A stretch of DNA of 64,000 nt from Arthrobacter alpinus (GCF_001445575.1 NZ_CP013200.1:806001-870000); one strand, 5' to 3'; numbered from the stretch's first letter, positions 18,447-27,667 are shown. A program made the numbers and translations. The notes: a model not told the origin generated them from the sequence alone.

Positions 18447-18740
18447 ATGACTGAAAACAATGCAGGCAACGGCGCAGAGGCAGTAGACAAGGCCAAGGAT
18501 TTCGCCGCTGACGCTGTGGAAAACGTCAAGGACTTCGCCGGAGACGCAGCCAGCAAGGCCAAGGATGTAGCGGCTGACGCAACGGAAAACCTCAAAGACT
18601 TCGCCGGTGACGCCACGGAGAACATCAAGGAGTTCGCTGAGGACGCTGCCGAGAACGTGAAGGAATTCGCGGGGGATGCTGTGGAGCACGCCAAGGGTCT
18701 TGGCGCCAAGATTGCCGGCATCTTCAAGCACGACAAGTAA
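18447..18740 (+). CDS. Repetitive amphipathic LEA-like protein
   Basis: 97 residues made almost wholly of a degenerate 11-residue repeat of the form (A/V)(E/S)(N/K)(V/A)KDFA(G/A)DA, about seven copies between residues 12 and 85. That is the hallmark of group 3 LEA-like and related desiccation/stress proteins, which fold into amphipathic helices on drying or on membranes. It has its own AAGGAAGG ribosome-binding site and lies 69 bp after the Asp23 operon, so it is likely co-regulated. Function in envelope or osmotic stress is inference. Confidence 0.72.
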   Translation: MTENNAGNGAEAVDKAKDFAADAVENVKDFAGDAASKAKDVAADATENLKDFAGDATENIKEFAEDAAENVKEFAGDAVEHAKGLGAKIAGIFKHDK

Positions 18741-18751
18741 CTAGTCTCGTT

Positions 18752-18793
18752 GAAGAGGGGCGGCGAACGTACTCACGTTCGCCGCCCCTCTTC
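18752..18793. terminator. Strong bidirectional terminator
   Basis: A perfect 19-bp GC-rich stem (18752-18770 with 18775-18793, loop ACTC) between the LEA-like gene (+) and the GH13 gene (-). Confidence 0.85.
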
Positions 18794-18807
18794 TCTTGCC
18801 TCCGGAG

Positions 18808-20538
18808 TTACGTGGTGATCCAGACGGCCGAGTTTGGTGCCAACATGGTGTTGGATATTGCATCCGGTCCGCTGGCCAGAATCACGCGTGCTCCTTCAGG
18901 TATTGCTACCGGAATACGGCCTACGTTCGCCAAGACGGAAATTGCCCCATTGCTAAACGCGACGATTCCGGACTTCGGTTGGTGTTCCGGGGACCATTCG
19001 TGCGTCCCCGCGCCAAGACGATGCGCCGAGCGCAGCGCCAGCGCGTTGCGGTACAGCTCAAGGGTAGAACCGGTTGTTCTGCTCTGCACGTCCGCGGCGC
19101 AGCGCGCAAAGGATTCTGGTTGAGGCAGCCATGGAGGGGCGGCTGGCCCATCGACCGTCGCGGCTGAACTGAAGCCATGCCCCGGCGCTGCCGCCTCCCA
19201 CGGAAGCGGAACCCGGCAGCCATCGCGGCCGCGCTCAACCCCATGCGTTCGAAAAAATGCCGGATCCTGCCTCACCGACGCATCCAAGGTTGTATGCTCG
19301 GGCAGGCCGAGTTCCTCGCCTTGGTACAGATATGCCGAGCCCGGAAGGGCAAGCATCAGAAGAGTGACGGCACAGGCGCGGGCCAGGCCCAAGGCTTCAT
19401 TGGGCTGTTCGTCCTCAGCGCTGATCCCCTTCGGGAACGTTGTGGGGTCCGTCAACCCAAAACGGGACGGATGGCGGACGGTGTCGTGGTTGGAGAGAAC
19501 CCACGTGGTGGGCGCACCAACGGAGGCGTTTGCGGCGAGCGAACTATCCACCGCCGCGGTGATGCGTTCGGCATCCCAGCCGGCCAGTAGGAACTCAAAG
19601 TTAAACGCTTGCTGCATCTCGTCCGGACGAACATACAAGGCCAACCTTTCTGGCTGCTCAACCCAGGCCTCGGCAACCAGCATGCGGTCGCCGTCGTACT
19701 CCTTCAGTATCAGGTTCCAGGCGCGGTAGATCTCGTGTACGCCGTCCTGATCGAAGAACGGCGACGGCGGGTCTATGGCAGGCTTCTGCTGATGATCCTG
19801 ATCCGTGCCTGCTTCCGTGCCGCTCTCATCGCCGGAGACCATAGTGGAGTGCCCATCCCAGTCCGGAAGGCCGGCAGCCTTGACCATTCCATGCGCCACA
19901 TCCACGCGGAAGCCGTCCACTCCACGGTCCAGCCAGAACCGCAGCACGGACTCCATTTCATCGTGGACTTCCGGGTTTTCCCAGTTCAGATCCGGCTGCT
20001 TGGTATCAAAAAGATGCAGGTACCACTGGCCCGGCACTCCGTTTTCCATGAGCCGCGTCCACGCCTTGCCGCCGAAAATTGAACGCCAATTGTTCGGCGG
20101 CTCATTGCCGTTGACACCATTTCCGTCACGGAAGATGTAACGGTTCCGGGCTGCCGAACCTGCAGGGGATCCGAGTGCCTCCTGAAACCACACATGCTCG
20201 TCGGAGGTGTGGTTGGGGACAAGGTCAACGATGACGCGCAGCCCCAGTCCGTGAGCCTTACGCAACATTTCATCAAAATCAGCCAAGTCACCAAACAAGG
20301 GGTCAATCCGGCGGTAATCAGCCACGTCATACCCGGCGTCAGCCTGCGGCGAAACGTAGAACGGCGACAACCAAACAGCATTCACACCCAGGTCTGCCAA
20401 GTACCCCAATTTCCCGGAAATTCCGGGCAGATCGCCCATGCCGTCACCATTGGCATCTGCAAAGGAACGCGGGTAAATCTGGTATATCACGGCACTGGAC
20501 CACCAGGGCTTGGCTGCTGCGGGCTGAAAAGTTGTCAC
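18808..20538 (-). CDS. GH13 alpha-glucosidase (oligo-1,6-glucosidase type)
   Basis: 576-residue cytosolic enzyme of glycoside hydrolase family 13. The (beta/alpha)8 barrel motifs run in order: DLVPNHTS, GFRVDVAH with nucleophile D213, LVAEAWVE with acid/base E290 and LSNHDTVRH with D352. YQIYPRSFADANGDG at the N terminus and a C-terminal beta domain are typical. It hydrolyses terminal alpha-glucosidic bonds of maltose, isomaltose, sucrose or trehalose-like sugars; which one is not readable. Divergent from an alpha-glucoside ABC importer across a LacI-type operator, so it should act on the imported sugar. Confidence 0.92.
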   Translation of the reverse strand: MTTFQPAAAKPWWSSAVIYQIYPRSFADANGDGMGDLPGISGKLGYLADLGVNAVWLSPFYVSPQADAGYDVADYRRIDPLFGDLADFDEMLRKAHGLGLRVIVDLVPNHTSDEHVWFQEALGSPAGSAARNRYIFRDGNGVNGNEPPNNWRSIFGGKAWTRLMENGVPGQWYLHLFDTKQPDLNWENPEVHDEMESVLRFWLDRGVDGFRVDVAHGMVKAAGLPDWDGHSTMVSGDESGTEAGTDQDHQQKPAIDPPSPFFDQDGVHEIYRAWNLILKEYDGDRMLVAEAWVEQPERLALYVRPDEMQQAFNFEFLLAGWDAERITAAVDSSLAANASVGAPTTWVLSNHDTVRHPSRFGLTDPTTFPKGISAEDEQPNEALGLARACAVTLLMLALPGSAYLYQGEELGLPEHTTLDASVRQDPAFFRTHGVERGRDGCRVPLPWEAAAPGHGFSSAATVDGPAAPPWLPQPESFARCAADVQSRTTGSTLELYRNALALRSAHRLGAGTHEWSPEHQPKSGIVAFSNGAISVLANVGRIPVAIPEGARVILASGPDAISNTMLAPNSAVWITT

Positions 20539-20573
20539 GTTGTTCCTCCTGAAACAAAACGGTAACGAATTTG

Positions 20574-20587
20574 TGTAAGCGCTTGCA
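20574..20587. promoter_or_regulatory. LacI/GalR-family operator
   Basis: TGTAAGCGCTTGCA is a near-perfect palindrome with central CG, as LacI-family proteins prefer. It lies 36 bp before the GH13 start and 98 bp before the binding-protein start, suiting control of both divergent units by the LacI regulator at 24345. Confidence 0.75.
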
Positions 20588-20685
20588 CTATTGCATCACA
20601 GCTTATTAGTGTGGGCTACACCACTCTATGCAGCGCCATGAGCTAGGCGCTGCCACTTGGGGATTTTTCACTTAGGAGAATGAAC

Positions 20686-21975
20686 ATGGGAACCAAGATT
20701 ACAAAGATGTACCTGCCGCTGGCAGTTGCCGCGACACTCACACTGGCACTGTCTGCCTGTAGCGGCGGGACTGGTGGCGGGACAACCGGTGGTGGCGGTG
20801 CAGTTTCGGAAAACCTTGATGCTCGCGGTCCTATCACTTACGTCCAGGGCAAGGACAATTCCGATGTGATTCGGCCCTTGGTGGATAAGTGGAACGCGGC
20901 CCATAAGGATGAGAAGGTTACTTTCAATGAGCAGTCGGACAAGGCTGATCAGCAGCACGATGACCTTGTCCAGCGCTTCCAGGCCAAGAACGGTGACTAT
21001 GACGTTGCCAGTGTTGACGTGGTGTGGACGGCTGAGTTTGCCGCCAAGGGCTGGCTGCAGCCTCTGAAGGACAAGATGGCCATTGACACCACCGGCTTCC
21101 TGCCGGCGACGGTGGCAGCGGCCACCTACAAGGACACCCTGTACGCCGCACCGCAGACTTCCGACGGCGGGATCCTGTACTACCGCAAGGACCTGGTTCC
21201 CACCCCGCCCAAGACATGGGAGGAGATGATGGGCATGTGCTCCATCGCCAAGGAAAAGGGCATCGACTGCTATGCCGGGCAGTTTGCCCAGTATGAGGGC
21301 TTGACGGTGAATGTTGCAGAGGCCATCAATACCGCCGGCGGCACCATCGTTGACAAGGATGGCAAGGCCACGGTTGACACCGCCGAGGCAAAGGCCGGGC
21401 TGAACAACCTGGTCCAGGCCTACAAGGACGGCAACATTCCCAAGCAGGCTGTGACCTATCAGGAAGAGCAGGGCCGGGCCTCCTTCCAGGATGGAAAATT
21501 GTTGTTCCTGCGCAACTGGCCGTATGTATACAACTTGGCGAAGACCGACGGCTCCTCCAAGGTCAAGGACACCTTTGGCATCGCACCGCTGCCCGGCAAG
21601 ACCGGCGCAGGCGCATCCTCTCTGGGCGGGCACAGCTTGGCTGTCAGTGTTGATTCCAAGCACAAGGCCACGGCGAAGGACTTCGTGGCTTTCATGACCA
21701 GCGCAGAGACTCAGAAGTTCTATGCAACCCAAGGATCTCTGGCCCCGGTGACGGAAAGCCTCTACACGGATCCGGCGCTCGTGGCGAAGCTGCCGTACCT
21801 ACCGGTCCTGCTGACCTCCATCCAAAACGCTGTGCCGCGTCCCGTGACACCTTTCTACCCGGCCGTGACCCAGGCAATCCAGCAGAACAGCTTTGCTGCC
21901 ATCAGCGGCACGAAGAGTGTTGATCAGGCTATGACAGACATGCAGGCGGCCATTTCAGCTGCCGGGTCAAAGTAG
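20686..21975 (+). CDS. Sugar ABC transporter, substrate-binding lipoprotein
   Basis: 429 residues with lipobox LSAC near residue 24, a Gly-rich tether and a MalE-type (SBP_bac_1) fold: VRF-like opening ITYVQGKDNSDVIRPLVDKW, VDVVWTAEFAAKGWLQPL and PQTSDGGILYYRKDL. I choose the ATG at 20686 because AGGAG is 7 nt upstream; the ATG at 20680 abuts that site. Neighbours are two MalFG-type permeases, a LacI regulator and a divergent alpha-glucosidase, so an alpha-glucoside such as maltose, trehalose or sucrose is the likely ligand. The ATPase gene is absent and is presumably a shared MsmK/MsiK-type protein elsewhere. Confidence 0.9.
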   Translation: MGTKITKMYLPLAVAATLTLALSACSGGTGGGTTGGGGAVSENLDARGPITYVQGKDNSDVIRPLVDKWNAAHKDEKVTFNEQSDKADQQHDDLVQRFQAKNGDYDVASVDVVWTAEFAAKGWLQPLKDKMAIDTTGFLPATVAAATYKDTLYAAPQTSDGGILYYRKDLVPTPPKTWEEMMGMCSIAKEKGIDCYAGQFAQYEGLTVNVAEAINTAGGTIVDKDGKATVDTAEAKAGLNNLVQAYKDGNIPKQAVTYQEEQGRASFQDGKLLFLRNWPYVYNLAKTDGSSKVKDTFGIAPLPGKTGAGASSLGGHSLAVSVDSKHKATAKDFVAFMTSAETQKFYATQGSLAPVTESLYTDPALVAKLPYLPVLLTSIQNAVPRPVTPFYPAVTQAIQQNSFAAISGTKSVDQAMTDMQAAISAAGSK

Positions 21976-21991
21976 CCCTGAAAAGTGCTCG

Positions 21992-22036
21992 CTGCGGTGT
22001 TCCTGGTAGTGGTCAACCACGCCGGGAACACCGCAG
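21992..22036 (+). terminator. Intercistronic hairpin (attenuator)
   Basis: 12-bp arms (21992-22003 and 22025-22036) with an internal GTGGT/ACCAC stem, between the binding-protein and first permease genes. No T run follows, so partial termination or mRNA stabilisation, giving more binding protein than permease, is likelier than full termination. Confidence 0.6.
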
Positions 22037-22098
22037 TGCAGGCCTTCGCATCACCGAGCGCGTGATGCCACACAAAGTCGTGGTGAAAGGAAAACAGC

Positions 22099-23130
22099 GT
22101 GTCTACACAACTTGAACCGGGGTCACTGCCCGGTCGAAAAACAGCTCTCAAGGGCGGTGGGAACAAGGAAGTCGGTGCTGACCGGAAGGAAAAGACTCAA
22201 GGGCGAGCGGCGACTCTATTGATTGCCCCCACGCTTATTGTGCTGGCCATCGTCATTCTGTACCCGGTGATCAACGCGATCGTCATGTCCTTCCAGCAAG
22301 ATGAGGGGCTAGACCCGGTATCGGGAAGTTTTGTTGCCGGCGGCTTTGCCGGCTTGGCCAATTACATCCACTGGCTGTTCCAGCAATGTCAGACCCCCGC
22401 GGGAACCGCAAGTTGCCCGCCCGGAACGTTGGGCGCCCAGTTCTGGAGCGCCACCGGCGTCACCTTCTTCTTCACAGCCGTCACGGTCTTCTTTGAAACC
22501 ATCCTGGGTTTCTGGATGGCAGTGATCATGGCACGCACCTTCCGCGGCCGGAGCATTGTGCGAGCCGCGGTGCTTGTCCCGTGGGCCATCCCTACGGCAG
22601 TCACCGCCAAGTTGTGGTTCTTCATCTTCGCTTTCGACGGCATCGTGAACACCATCTTCCATACTGATATTTTGTGGACCGGCAGCCAAGGCCCTGCCCA
22701 GGCCGCGATCATCATTGCCGATATTTGGAAGACAACCCCGTTCATGGCTCTGCTCATTCTGGCCGGGCTGCAAATGATCCCTGCCGAGGTGTATGAGGCG
22801 GCCAAGGTCGACGGCGCGTCGGCGTGGCAACGCTTCCGACTCATCACCTTGCCGCTGGTCAAGCCCGCGCTCATGGTTGCCATCCTGTTCCGTGTTCTTG
22901 ACGCCCTGCGCATGTACGACCTGCCGGCCATCATGACCGGCGGCGCCAACGGGACCACCACGCTGTCCATCCTGGTGGTTAACCAGATCAGGGTCGGCTT
23001 CAATTCCGCCGCGGCCCTGTCCACCATCACTTTCCTGATCATCTTCATCGTGGCGTTCATCTTTGTGCGCTTCCTCGGAGCCAACGCCGTTGAGTCCGCC
23101 AGTGGTGGGGCAAAGGGGAAAACCAAATGA
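22099..23130 (+). CDS. Sugar ABC transporter permease, MalF type
   Basis: 343 residues, GTG start behind AAAGGA. About six membrane helices after a charged N-terminal extension of ~35 residues. The EAA loop is EVYEAAKVDGASAWQRFRLI with TLPLVKPAL. An inserted loop around residues 75-110 contains two Cys (CQTPAGTASCPPG). Partner of the MalG-type permease with which it overlaps by 4 bp. Confidence 0.9.
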   Translation: MSTQLEPGSLPGRKTALKGGGNKEVGADRKEKTQGRAATLLIAPTLIVLAIVILYPVINAIVMSFQQDEGLDPVSGSFVAGGFAGLANYIHWLFQQCQTPAGTASCPPGTLGAQFWSATGVTFFFTAVTVFFETILGFWMAVIMARTFRGRSIVRAAVLVPWAIPTAVTAKLWFFIFAFDGIVNTIFHTDILWTGSQGPAQAAIIIADIWKTTPFMALLILAGLQMIPAEVYEAAKVDGASAWQRFRLITLPLVKPALMVAILFRVLDALRMYDLPAIMTGGANGTTTLSILVVNQIRVGFNSAAALSTITFLIIFIVAFIFVRFLGANAVESASGGAKGKTK

Positions 23131-24017
23131 GCACGAGAACTGCAACCCTGAATTCTCACACTGCTGCCGCTAAATCGGTGGCCCGGCGCCGGGAGAACTG
23201 GTCCAACGGGCGCACCTACATCAGTGCCGCCGTCATCGTCATCTGGTGTCTGTTGCCGTTTTACTGGATGATTGTCACCGCCTTCCGCGACGTTGGCTAC
23301 ACCTTTGATTCCACCCCCTTCTTTTCACATGTCACTTGGGACAATTTCGCTACAGCGTTTTCCTCCCAACTGGGAAACCATCTTGACCGGGCCCTGCTCA
23401 ACTCGCTGTTCATCTCTGGGGTGACCACACTGGTGGCCCTACTGTTCGGTGTTTTCGCCGCCTACGCGCTGGCCCGGCTCAAATTCCGCGGCAAGTTCTT
23501 GGTGCTGGGCGTGGTCCTTGGAGCATCCATGTTCCCGGGCGTTGCGATCGTAACCCCGTTGTTCCAGCTGTTTGGAAACATTGGCTGGAACGGCACCTAT
23601 CAGGCGCTGATCATTCCGAACATCTCGTTCGTGCTGCCACTGACCGTGTACACGCTGACCTCCTTCTTTCGGGAAATGCCTTGGGAGCTGGAGGAATCAG
23701 CCCGCATCGATGGGTGCACCCAGGGTCAGGCGTTCCGCAAGATCATCATGCCGTTGGCGGCCCCGGCGGTATTCACCACAGCTATCTTGGCTTTCATCGC
23801 CTCGTGGAACGAGTACTTGATTGCCAGTATTCTCTCCAACAAGGACACACAAACGGTCACGGTAGCCATCGCCAACTTTGCCGGCTCCCAACCACACCAA
23901 GAACCCTATACGGCGGTCATGGCGGCGGGCACCGTGGTTACCATTCCGCTGGTCATCCTCGTGCTGATCTTCCAACGTAAGATCGTGGCCGGGCTAACAG
24001 CAGGGGCGGTGAAATAG
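23127..24017 (+). CDS. Sugar ABC transporter permease, MalG type
   Basis: 296 residues, six predicted helices, EAA loop ELEESARIDGCTQGQAFRKI with IMPLAAPAV near residue 195. ATG overlaps the MalF-type stop (ATGA). Forms the membrane channel with the preceding protein. Confidence 0.92.
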   Translation: MSTRTATLNSHTAAAKSVARRRENWSNGRTYISAAVIVIWCLLPFYWMIVTAFRDVGYTFDSTPFFSHVTWDNFATAFSSQLGNHLDRALLNSLFISGVTTLVALLFGVFAAYALARLKFRGKFLVLGVVLGASMFPGVAIVTPLFQLFGNIGWNGTYQALIIPNISFVLPLTVYTLTSFFREMPWELEESARIDGCTQGQAFRKIIMPLAAPAVFTTAILAFIASWNEYLIASILSNKDTQTVTVAIANFAGSQPHQEPYTAVMAAGTVVTIPLVILVLIFQRKIVAGLTAGAVK

Positions 24018-24020
24018 GCC

Positions 24021-24290
24021 ATGGCACGAGCCACGGGGAAGCAGCCGGAAAAGCCCAATGCTCTGCACATCCCCACCAGCAAACAAAAAAGTGCAGAGGA
24101 CTTTGACATCATCATCGGGTTTCTCGGTTTTTGGGCGGTGGTGCTCTTTGCCGTCACACTGTGGCTGGAGCTGACAGGGGCTCCAGCACTCATGTGGGCG
24201 ATAGGATTATTGCTGGTCTGTTTGGGACTGTGGGGAATGATCAGGCTCCGCCGGAAACTTCCGGAAAGGAGGGGGCGGCGGCCGCACTAG
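24021..24290 (+). CDS. Small membrane protein in the sugar-transport operon
   Basis: 89 residues, 3 bp after the MalG-type stop. Two hydrophobic helices (IIIGFLGFWAVVLFAVTLWL and ALMWAIGLLLVCLGLWGMI) between a polar N-terminal third and a basic C terminus. No family recognised. Position suggests co-expression with the transporter; a role in it is inference. Confidence 0.7.
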   Translation: MARATGKQPEKPNALHIPTSKQKSAEDFDIIIGFLGFWAVVLFAVTLWLELTGAPALMWAIGLLLVCLGLWGMIRLRRKLPERRGRRPH

Positions 24291-24344
24291 CCCAAAGCGC
24301 CCGCCTGCTGACCCCGGCCGGGGATGAATGAACAAGGAGCAGTC

Positions 24345-25364
24345 ATGAGAGTAAGCATTGATGACGTTGCTGCGCGCGCTGAGGTCTCCACCGCCACTGT
24401 GTCTCGGGCGCTGAGGGGCTTGCCGAAAGTCAAGCCGGCCACCCGTGAGCGGGTGTTGGCGGTGGCTCGGGAAATGGGTTACGTCCCGTCGCCGTCGGCC
24501 ACACGATTGGCCACTGGGCGGACCAAAACCGTGGGAGTACTGGTTCCGTTCATTGACCGCTGGTACTTTGCCAATGCACTAGAGGGTATCGACCAAGAAC
24601 TGCGCAAACAAGGATACAACCTCCTGCTGTTCAGTCTCGGCGGATACATGCACGGCCAACAACGCCGGTTTACCGAGCAAATGGTGCGCAAGCAAATTGA
24701 CGCGATGGTAGTCATGTGTTTGGGCCTGTCCGTCAATGAACTGGCGGAATTGCAGCGGATCAACATTCCCATCATTTCGGTGGGCGGCCCCGTTGAGGGG
24801 TGCCGCGGCGTCCACGTGGATGACTCGGCTGCTGCCGCTGTCGCCACTCAACACCTCATCGACTTGGGGCACAGGAGAATAGGGCATCTGCGGGGTGGCA
24901 TCAATGATGAGAAGAACTTTGTCGTCCCGACCTTGCGGGCGGGAGCCTTCGAGGCCACCATGCGCTTTGCCGGGCTGGAACTGCGCCCCGAATGGGATGT
25001 AGCCGGCGACTTCACTGTAGGTCAGGGCGCCGCGGCAGCAGCCAGGCTCTTTGATCAATCGGGGGAGCGCCCCACAGCCGTCTTTTGTGGCTCGGATGAA
25101 ATGGCGCTTGGGCTGATGTTTGAGGCCAGGCGTCGTGGCATCCGCATCCCCGAAGACCTGTCAGTGATTGGCGTTGACGACCACGATTTCTCCGCACCGG
25201 CCGGGTTGTCCACCATTGCTCAAAAACCCCTGCAGCACGGGGTGCTCGCAGCGCAGGTGCTGTTGGCCGAACTTGACGGGCTTACGGTCCCCAGCCTGGA
25301 AGGCAGTATGCCGTTTACCCTCATCCACCGCGAATCGACTACACCGCCGGCACGCTCCGTGTAG
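24345..25364 (+). CDS. LacI-family transcriptional regulator
   Basis: 339 residues. The LacI helix-turn-helix opens the protein (IDDVAARAEVSTATVSRALRG), with the hinge helix near PSATRLATG, followed by the periplasmic-binding-protein-like effector domain (about 60-335: VGVLVPFIDRWYFANALEGI; FCGSDEMALGL; IGVDDHDFSAPAGLSTIAQ). The ATG at 24345 follows AAGGAG, preferred over an in-frame ATG at 24324. It ends the alpha-glucoside operon and is the natural ligand of the operator at 20574. Confidence 0.92.
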   Translation: MRVSIDDVAARAEVSTATVSRALRGLPKVKPATRERVLAVAREMGYVPSPSATRLATGRTKTVGVLVPFIDRWYFANALEGIDQELRKQGYNLLLFSLGGYMHGQQRRFTEQMVRKQIDAMVVMCLGLSVNELAELQRINIPIISVGGPVEGCRGVHVDDSAAAAVATQHLIDLGHRRIGHLRGGINDEKNFVVPTLRAGAFEATMRFAGLELRPEWDVAGDFTVGQGAAAAARLFDQSGERPTAVFCGSDEMALGLMFEARRRGIRIPEDLSVIGVDDHDFSAPAGLSTIAQKPLQHGVLAAQVLLAELDGLTVPSLEGSMPFTLIHRESTTPPARSV

Positions 25365-25470
25365 CTTCACGGGGTTCAATCGCGGCATTTTGGTGGGCCC
25401 ACAACGACCGATTGGGCCCACAGCTCCGAGGGCCCCACGCGAGCTTGCGAGCGGAGGGAGGAGCTGGGGA

Positions 25471-26313
25471 TTAGTTGGCCCGAGCCAGCTGACGCACGGG
25501 CATCCACCGGTTTGCCAGCCGGCGGTAGGCTGCGGCTGCGCCGGTAAGGTCCCCATCGGCCAGGCACTCCAGCCCCATGTGTACATCGGCGGGGGAGTCA
25601 TCTGGGTGCACTCGGTGGGCCACGGGACCATAATCCAGTTCCACCACGCCCGCGTCATTGAAGCTGGCAAGCCAGTGGCCCAAATCCTGGAGTTCCTCAA
25701 AGAGGTCCAGCTCCGGGGCCATGGCTGCCAGCATGCCGAGGGTTCGCTCCACTCTTCCCAGCGCAGTGGCCAGCGGCACCTGGATCCGCACCGTCAGGAC
25801 CCGGCCATTGGCTTCAACTACTTCCATGCGGTCATTGGCATATACCAGGATGAACCAGCTGAAGGGGATGCCCCAGGTAGAATTTCGGGTTTGAATGGGC
25901 AGCTCGAGATGGCTTGCTTGCGAGGCGTGCTCCAGCTGCCGCGTCCATTGTTCTTGGGGAAGAATCAGCGATGCCAGCTGTTTCATGTTGCCGGATAGCA
26001 GTTCACTGGCGCTGGCAATCGAGCGGGCCACCACCTGGTTGGGTGCGTACAACGTTGGTTCCCCGGCACCCATGGTGAGCACGCGCACCCTGTCTCCGTC
26101 CGGCGTCGGAAGTGGGTTGGGGAGGGTCCGGCTCACCCGGTCAAGTGAGTCGGCCAGCTCGCCGGCATCGACGCTGATCCCGTTCTGTTCGGGAGTTCGC
26201 AGGCCCTCAACGTAGGCAAATTCCGAGAGCGTATATGCCTCACGGGGTAAGTAAACGCGCAGGCTGGAGATGAAGGGGAGTTGCACCCCGCCCAAATACA
26301 GCCCGTTACTCAA
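25471..26313 (-). CDS. Conserved actinobacterial protein of unknown function
   Basis: 280 residues, probable TTG start 3 bp after the exonuclease III stop, so co-transcribed with it. No signal peptide or membrane helix. The first half carries a beta-rich segment with LTMGAGEPTLYAPNQVV; the end is helical (ADVHMGLECLADGDLTGAAAAYRRLANRWMPV), resembling a TPR-like helix pair. Sequence looks like a family I have seen only as hypothetical in Micrococcaceae; no function can be assigned. Confidence 0.7.
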   Translation of the reverse strand: MSNGLYLGGVQLPFISSLRVYLPREAYTLSEFAYVEGLRTPEQNGISVDAGELADSLDRVSRTLPNPLPTPDGDRVRVLTMGAGEPTLYAPNQVVARSIASASELLSGNMKQLASLILPQEQWTRQLEHASQASHLELPIQTRNSTWGIPFSWFILVYANDRMEVVEANGRVLTVRIQVPLATALGRVERTLGMLAAMAPELDLFEELQDLGHWLASFNDAGVVELDYGPVAHRVHPDDSPADVHMGLECLADGDLTGAAAAYRRLANRWMPVRQLARAN

Positions 26314-26316
26314 CGC

Positions 26317-27120
26317 TCAGCCCAGTTCCACAATGACTGGGGCATGGTCTGAGGCGCCCTTGCCTTTGCGTTCCTCGCGGTCAATTTCAGCGCCGATGAC
26401 GCGGGCGGCGAGTGCCGGTGAGGCCAGCGTAAAGTCGATGCGCATGCCCTCTTTTTTGGGGAAACGCAGCTGGGTGTAGTCCCAATACGTGTAGACGCCC
26501 GGGCCCGGATGCAAAGGACGGACGACGTCGGCAAAGCCTGCCGCTTCAAACGCCGAGAACGCTGCCCGCTCGGGTTCGCTGACGTGGGTCAGGCCTTGGG
26601 TGCGGAAATAGTCGATGTCCCAGACGTCGTCGTCCTGAGGTGCGATGTTCCAGTCACCCATCAGCGCGATCTGGGCAGTGGGATCTGCCGTGAGCCAGCC
26701 GGTGGCCTGGTTCTTCAACTCGTCGAGCCACTGCAGTTTGTAGGGCATATGTTCGTCGTCCAGAGCGCGTCCGTTAGGCACGTACAGGCTCCAGATGCGC
26801 ACACCGTTGCAGGTGGCAGCGATGGCGCGTGCCTCCTGGACGGGATCCTTGCCGCCCTTGCCAAAGGCGGGCTGGCCGGAAAACGTCCGTTCCACATCGT
26901 CGAGACCAACGCGGGAGGCGATGGCTACGCCGTTCCACTGGCTGAAGCCAAAGTGGGCCACTTCGTAGCCGTTGTTTTCAAAGAGCTCCCAGGGGAAGTT
27001 CTCGTCCTTGCATTTAGTTTCTTGGATGGCCAGAACATCCGCGTCGGTTCGGCGCAGCCAGTCCTCGACGCGGTCGGCACGGGCACGCAGGGAGTTCACA
27101 TTCCAGGTAGCAATCTTCAC
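26317..27120 (-). CDS. xth: Exodeoxyribonuclease III
   Basis: 267-residue AP endonuclease of the ExoIII/ExoA family for base-excision repair. Motifs: KIATWNVNSLRAR at the N terminus, AIQETKCKDENFP with the metal-binding Glu, LYVPNGRALD, MGDWNIAPQDDDVWD and GASDHAPVIVELG with the catalytic Asp-His. Length is standard. GTG start at 27120; TAGCTT lies 6 nt upstream and fits a leaderless promoter, although GGAGGG also lies in that gap. Confidence 0.93.
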   Translation of the reverse strand: MKIATWNVNSLRARADRVEDWLRRTDADVLAIQETKCKDENFPWELFENNGYEVAHFGFSQWNGVAIASRVGLDDVERTFSGQPAFGKGGKDPVQEARAIAATCNGVRIWSLYVPNGRALDDEHMPYKLQWLDELKNQATGWLTADPTAQIALMGDWNIAPQDDDVWDIDYFRTQGLTHVSEPERAAFSAFEAAGFADVVRPLHPGPGVYTYWDYTQLRFPKKEGMRIDFTLASPALAARVIGAEIDREERKGKGASDHAPVIVELG

Positions 27121-27667
27121 CCCTCCAAGCTATCAAGTTAAGCCGTTCAAAGGCGGTGCACGGCTGTGTCGTGATGACGGGGGTAGGGGGCGGAGGGGAG
27201 GGAACTGTGGGGAGGGACACTAGCGCAGAATCTGTGAGCTTGGCTAGGGTTACAAAACTGTAACGCTTGCCTCGCCGTATAGCCGCGCTGCCACAGCGTG
27301 TGAGATGTCGCTCGGATGCGGGCAAAAACCGGCATATTCAGCCCTTAGCGAAATTGTCTCTGTTAGCGTGGGAAGCGAACCAGTAGACCGACAAGCCTGC
27401 GGGCAACTGCCACCAACGTACGTGTTCATGACGAATCATGTTCCCCGGGGAGTGGCAGCCAGACACAGGCCGTCGAACTGGCGGTAGGGATAGCTTCCCG
27501 ATTCTTGCCCCTGAGAGGCAAGACCGTCTTTCCTTGCTGCCCCGGCCGGGGCGTGCGGGGGAGCGAAGAGTTTGACGCGTAACAACGCCTGCAGCACGAG
27601 ATCACCAATCGCGCTCGTTGAGGACCTGCCACAGCGGGTCCTGAACTTTCGTGTAGATGGGTACTAC
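27121..27667. promoter_or_regulatory. Long upstream region of the betaine operon
   Basis: About 450-550 bp without a convincing gene, between divergent xth and the betaine ATPase. It contains the palindrome GTTACA-AAAC-TGTAAC (27249-27264) and a hairpin TCTTGCC/GGCAAGA near 27513-27533. I could not match a known riboswitch. The length and structure suggest regulation, for example by osmotic stress, but this is inference. Confidence 0.4.
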
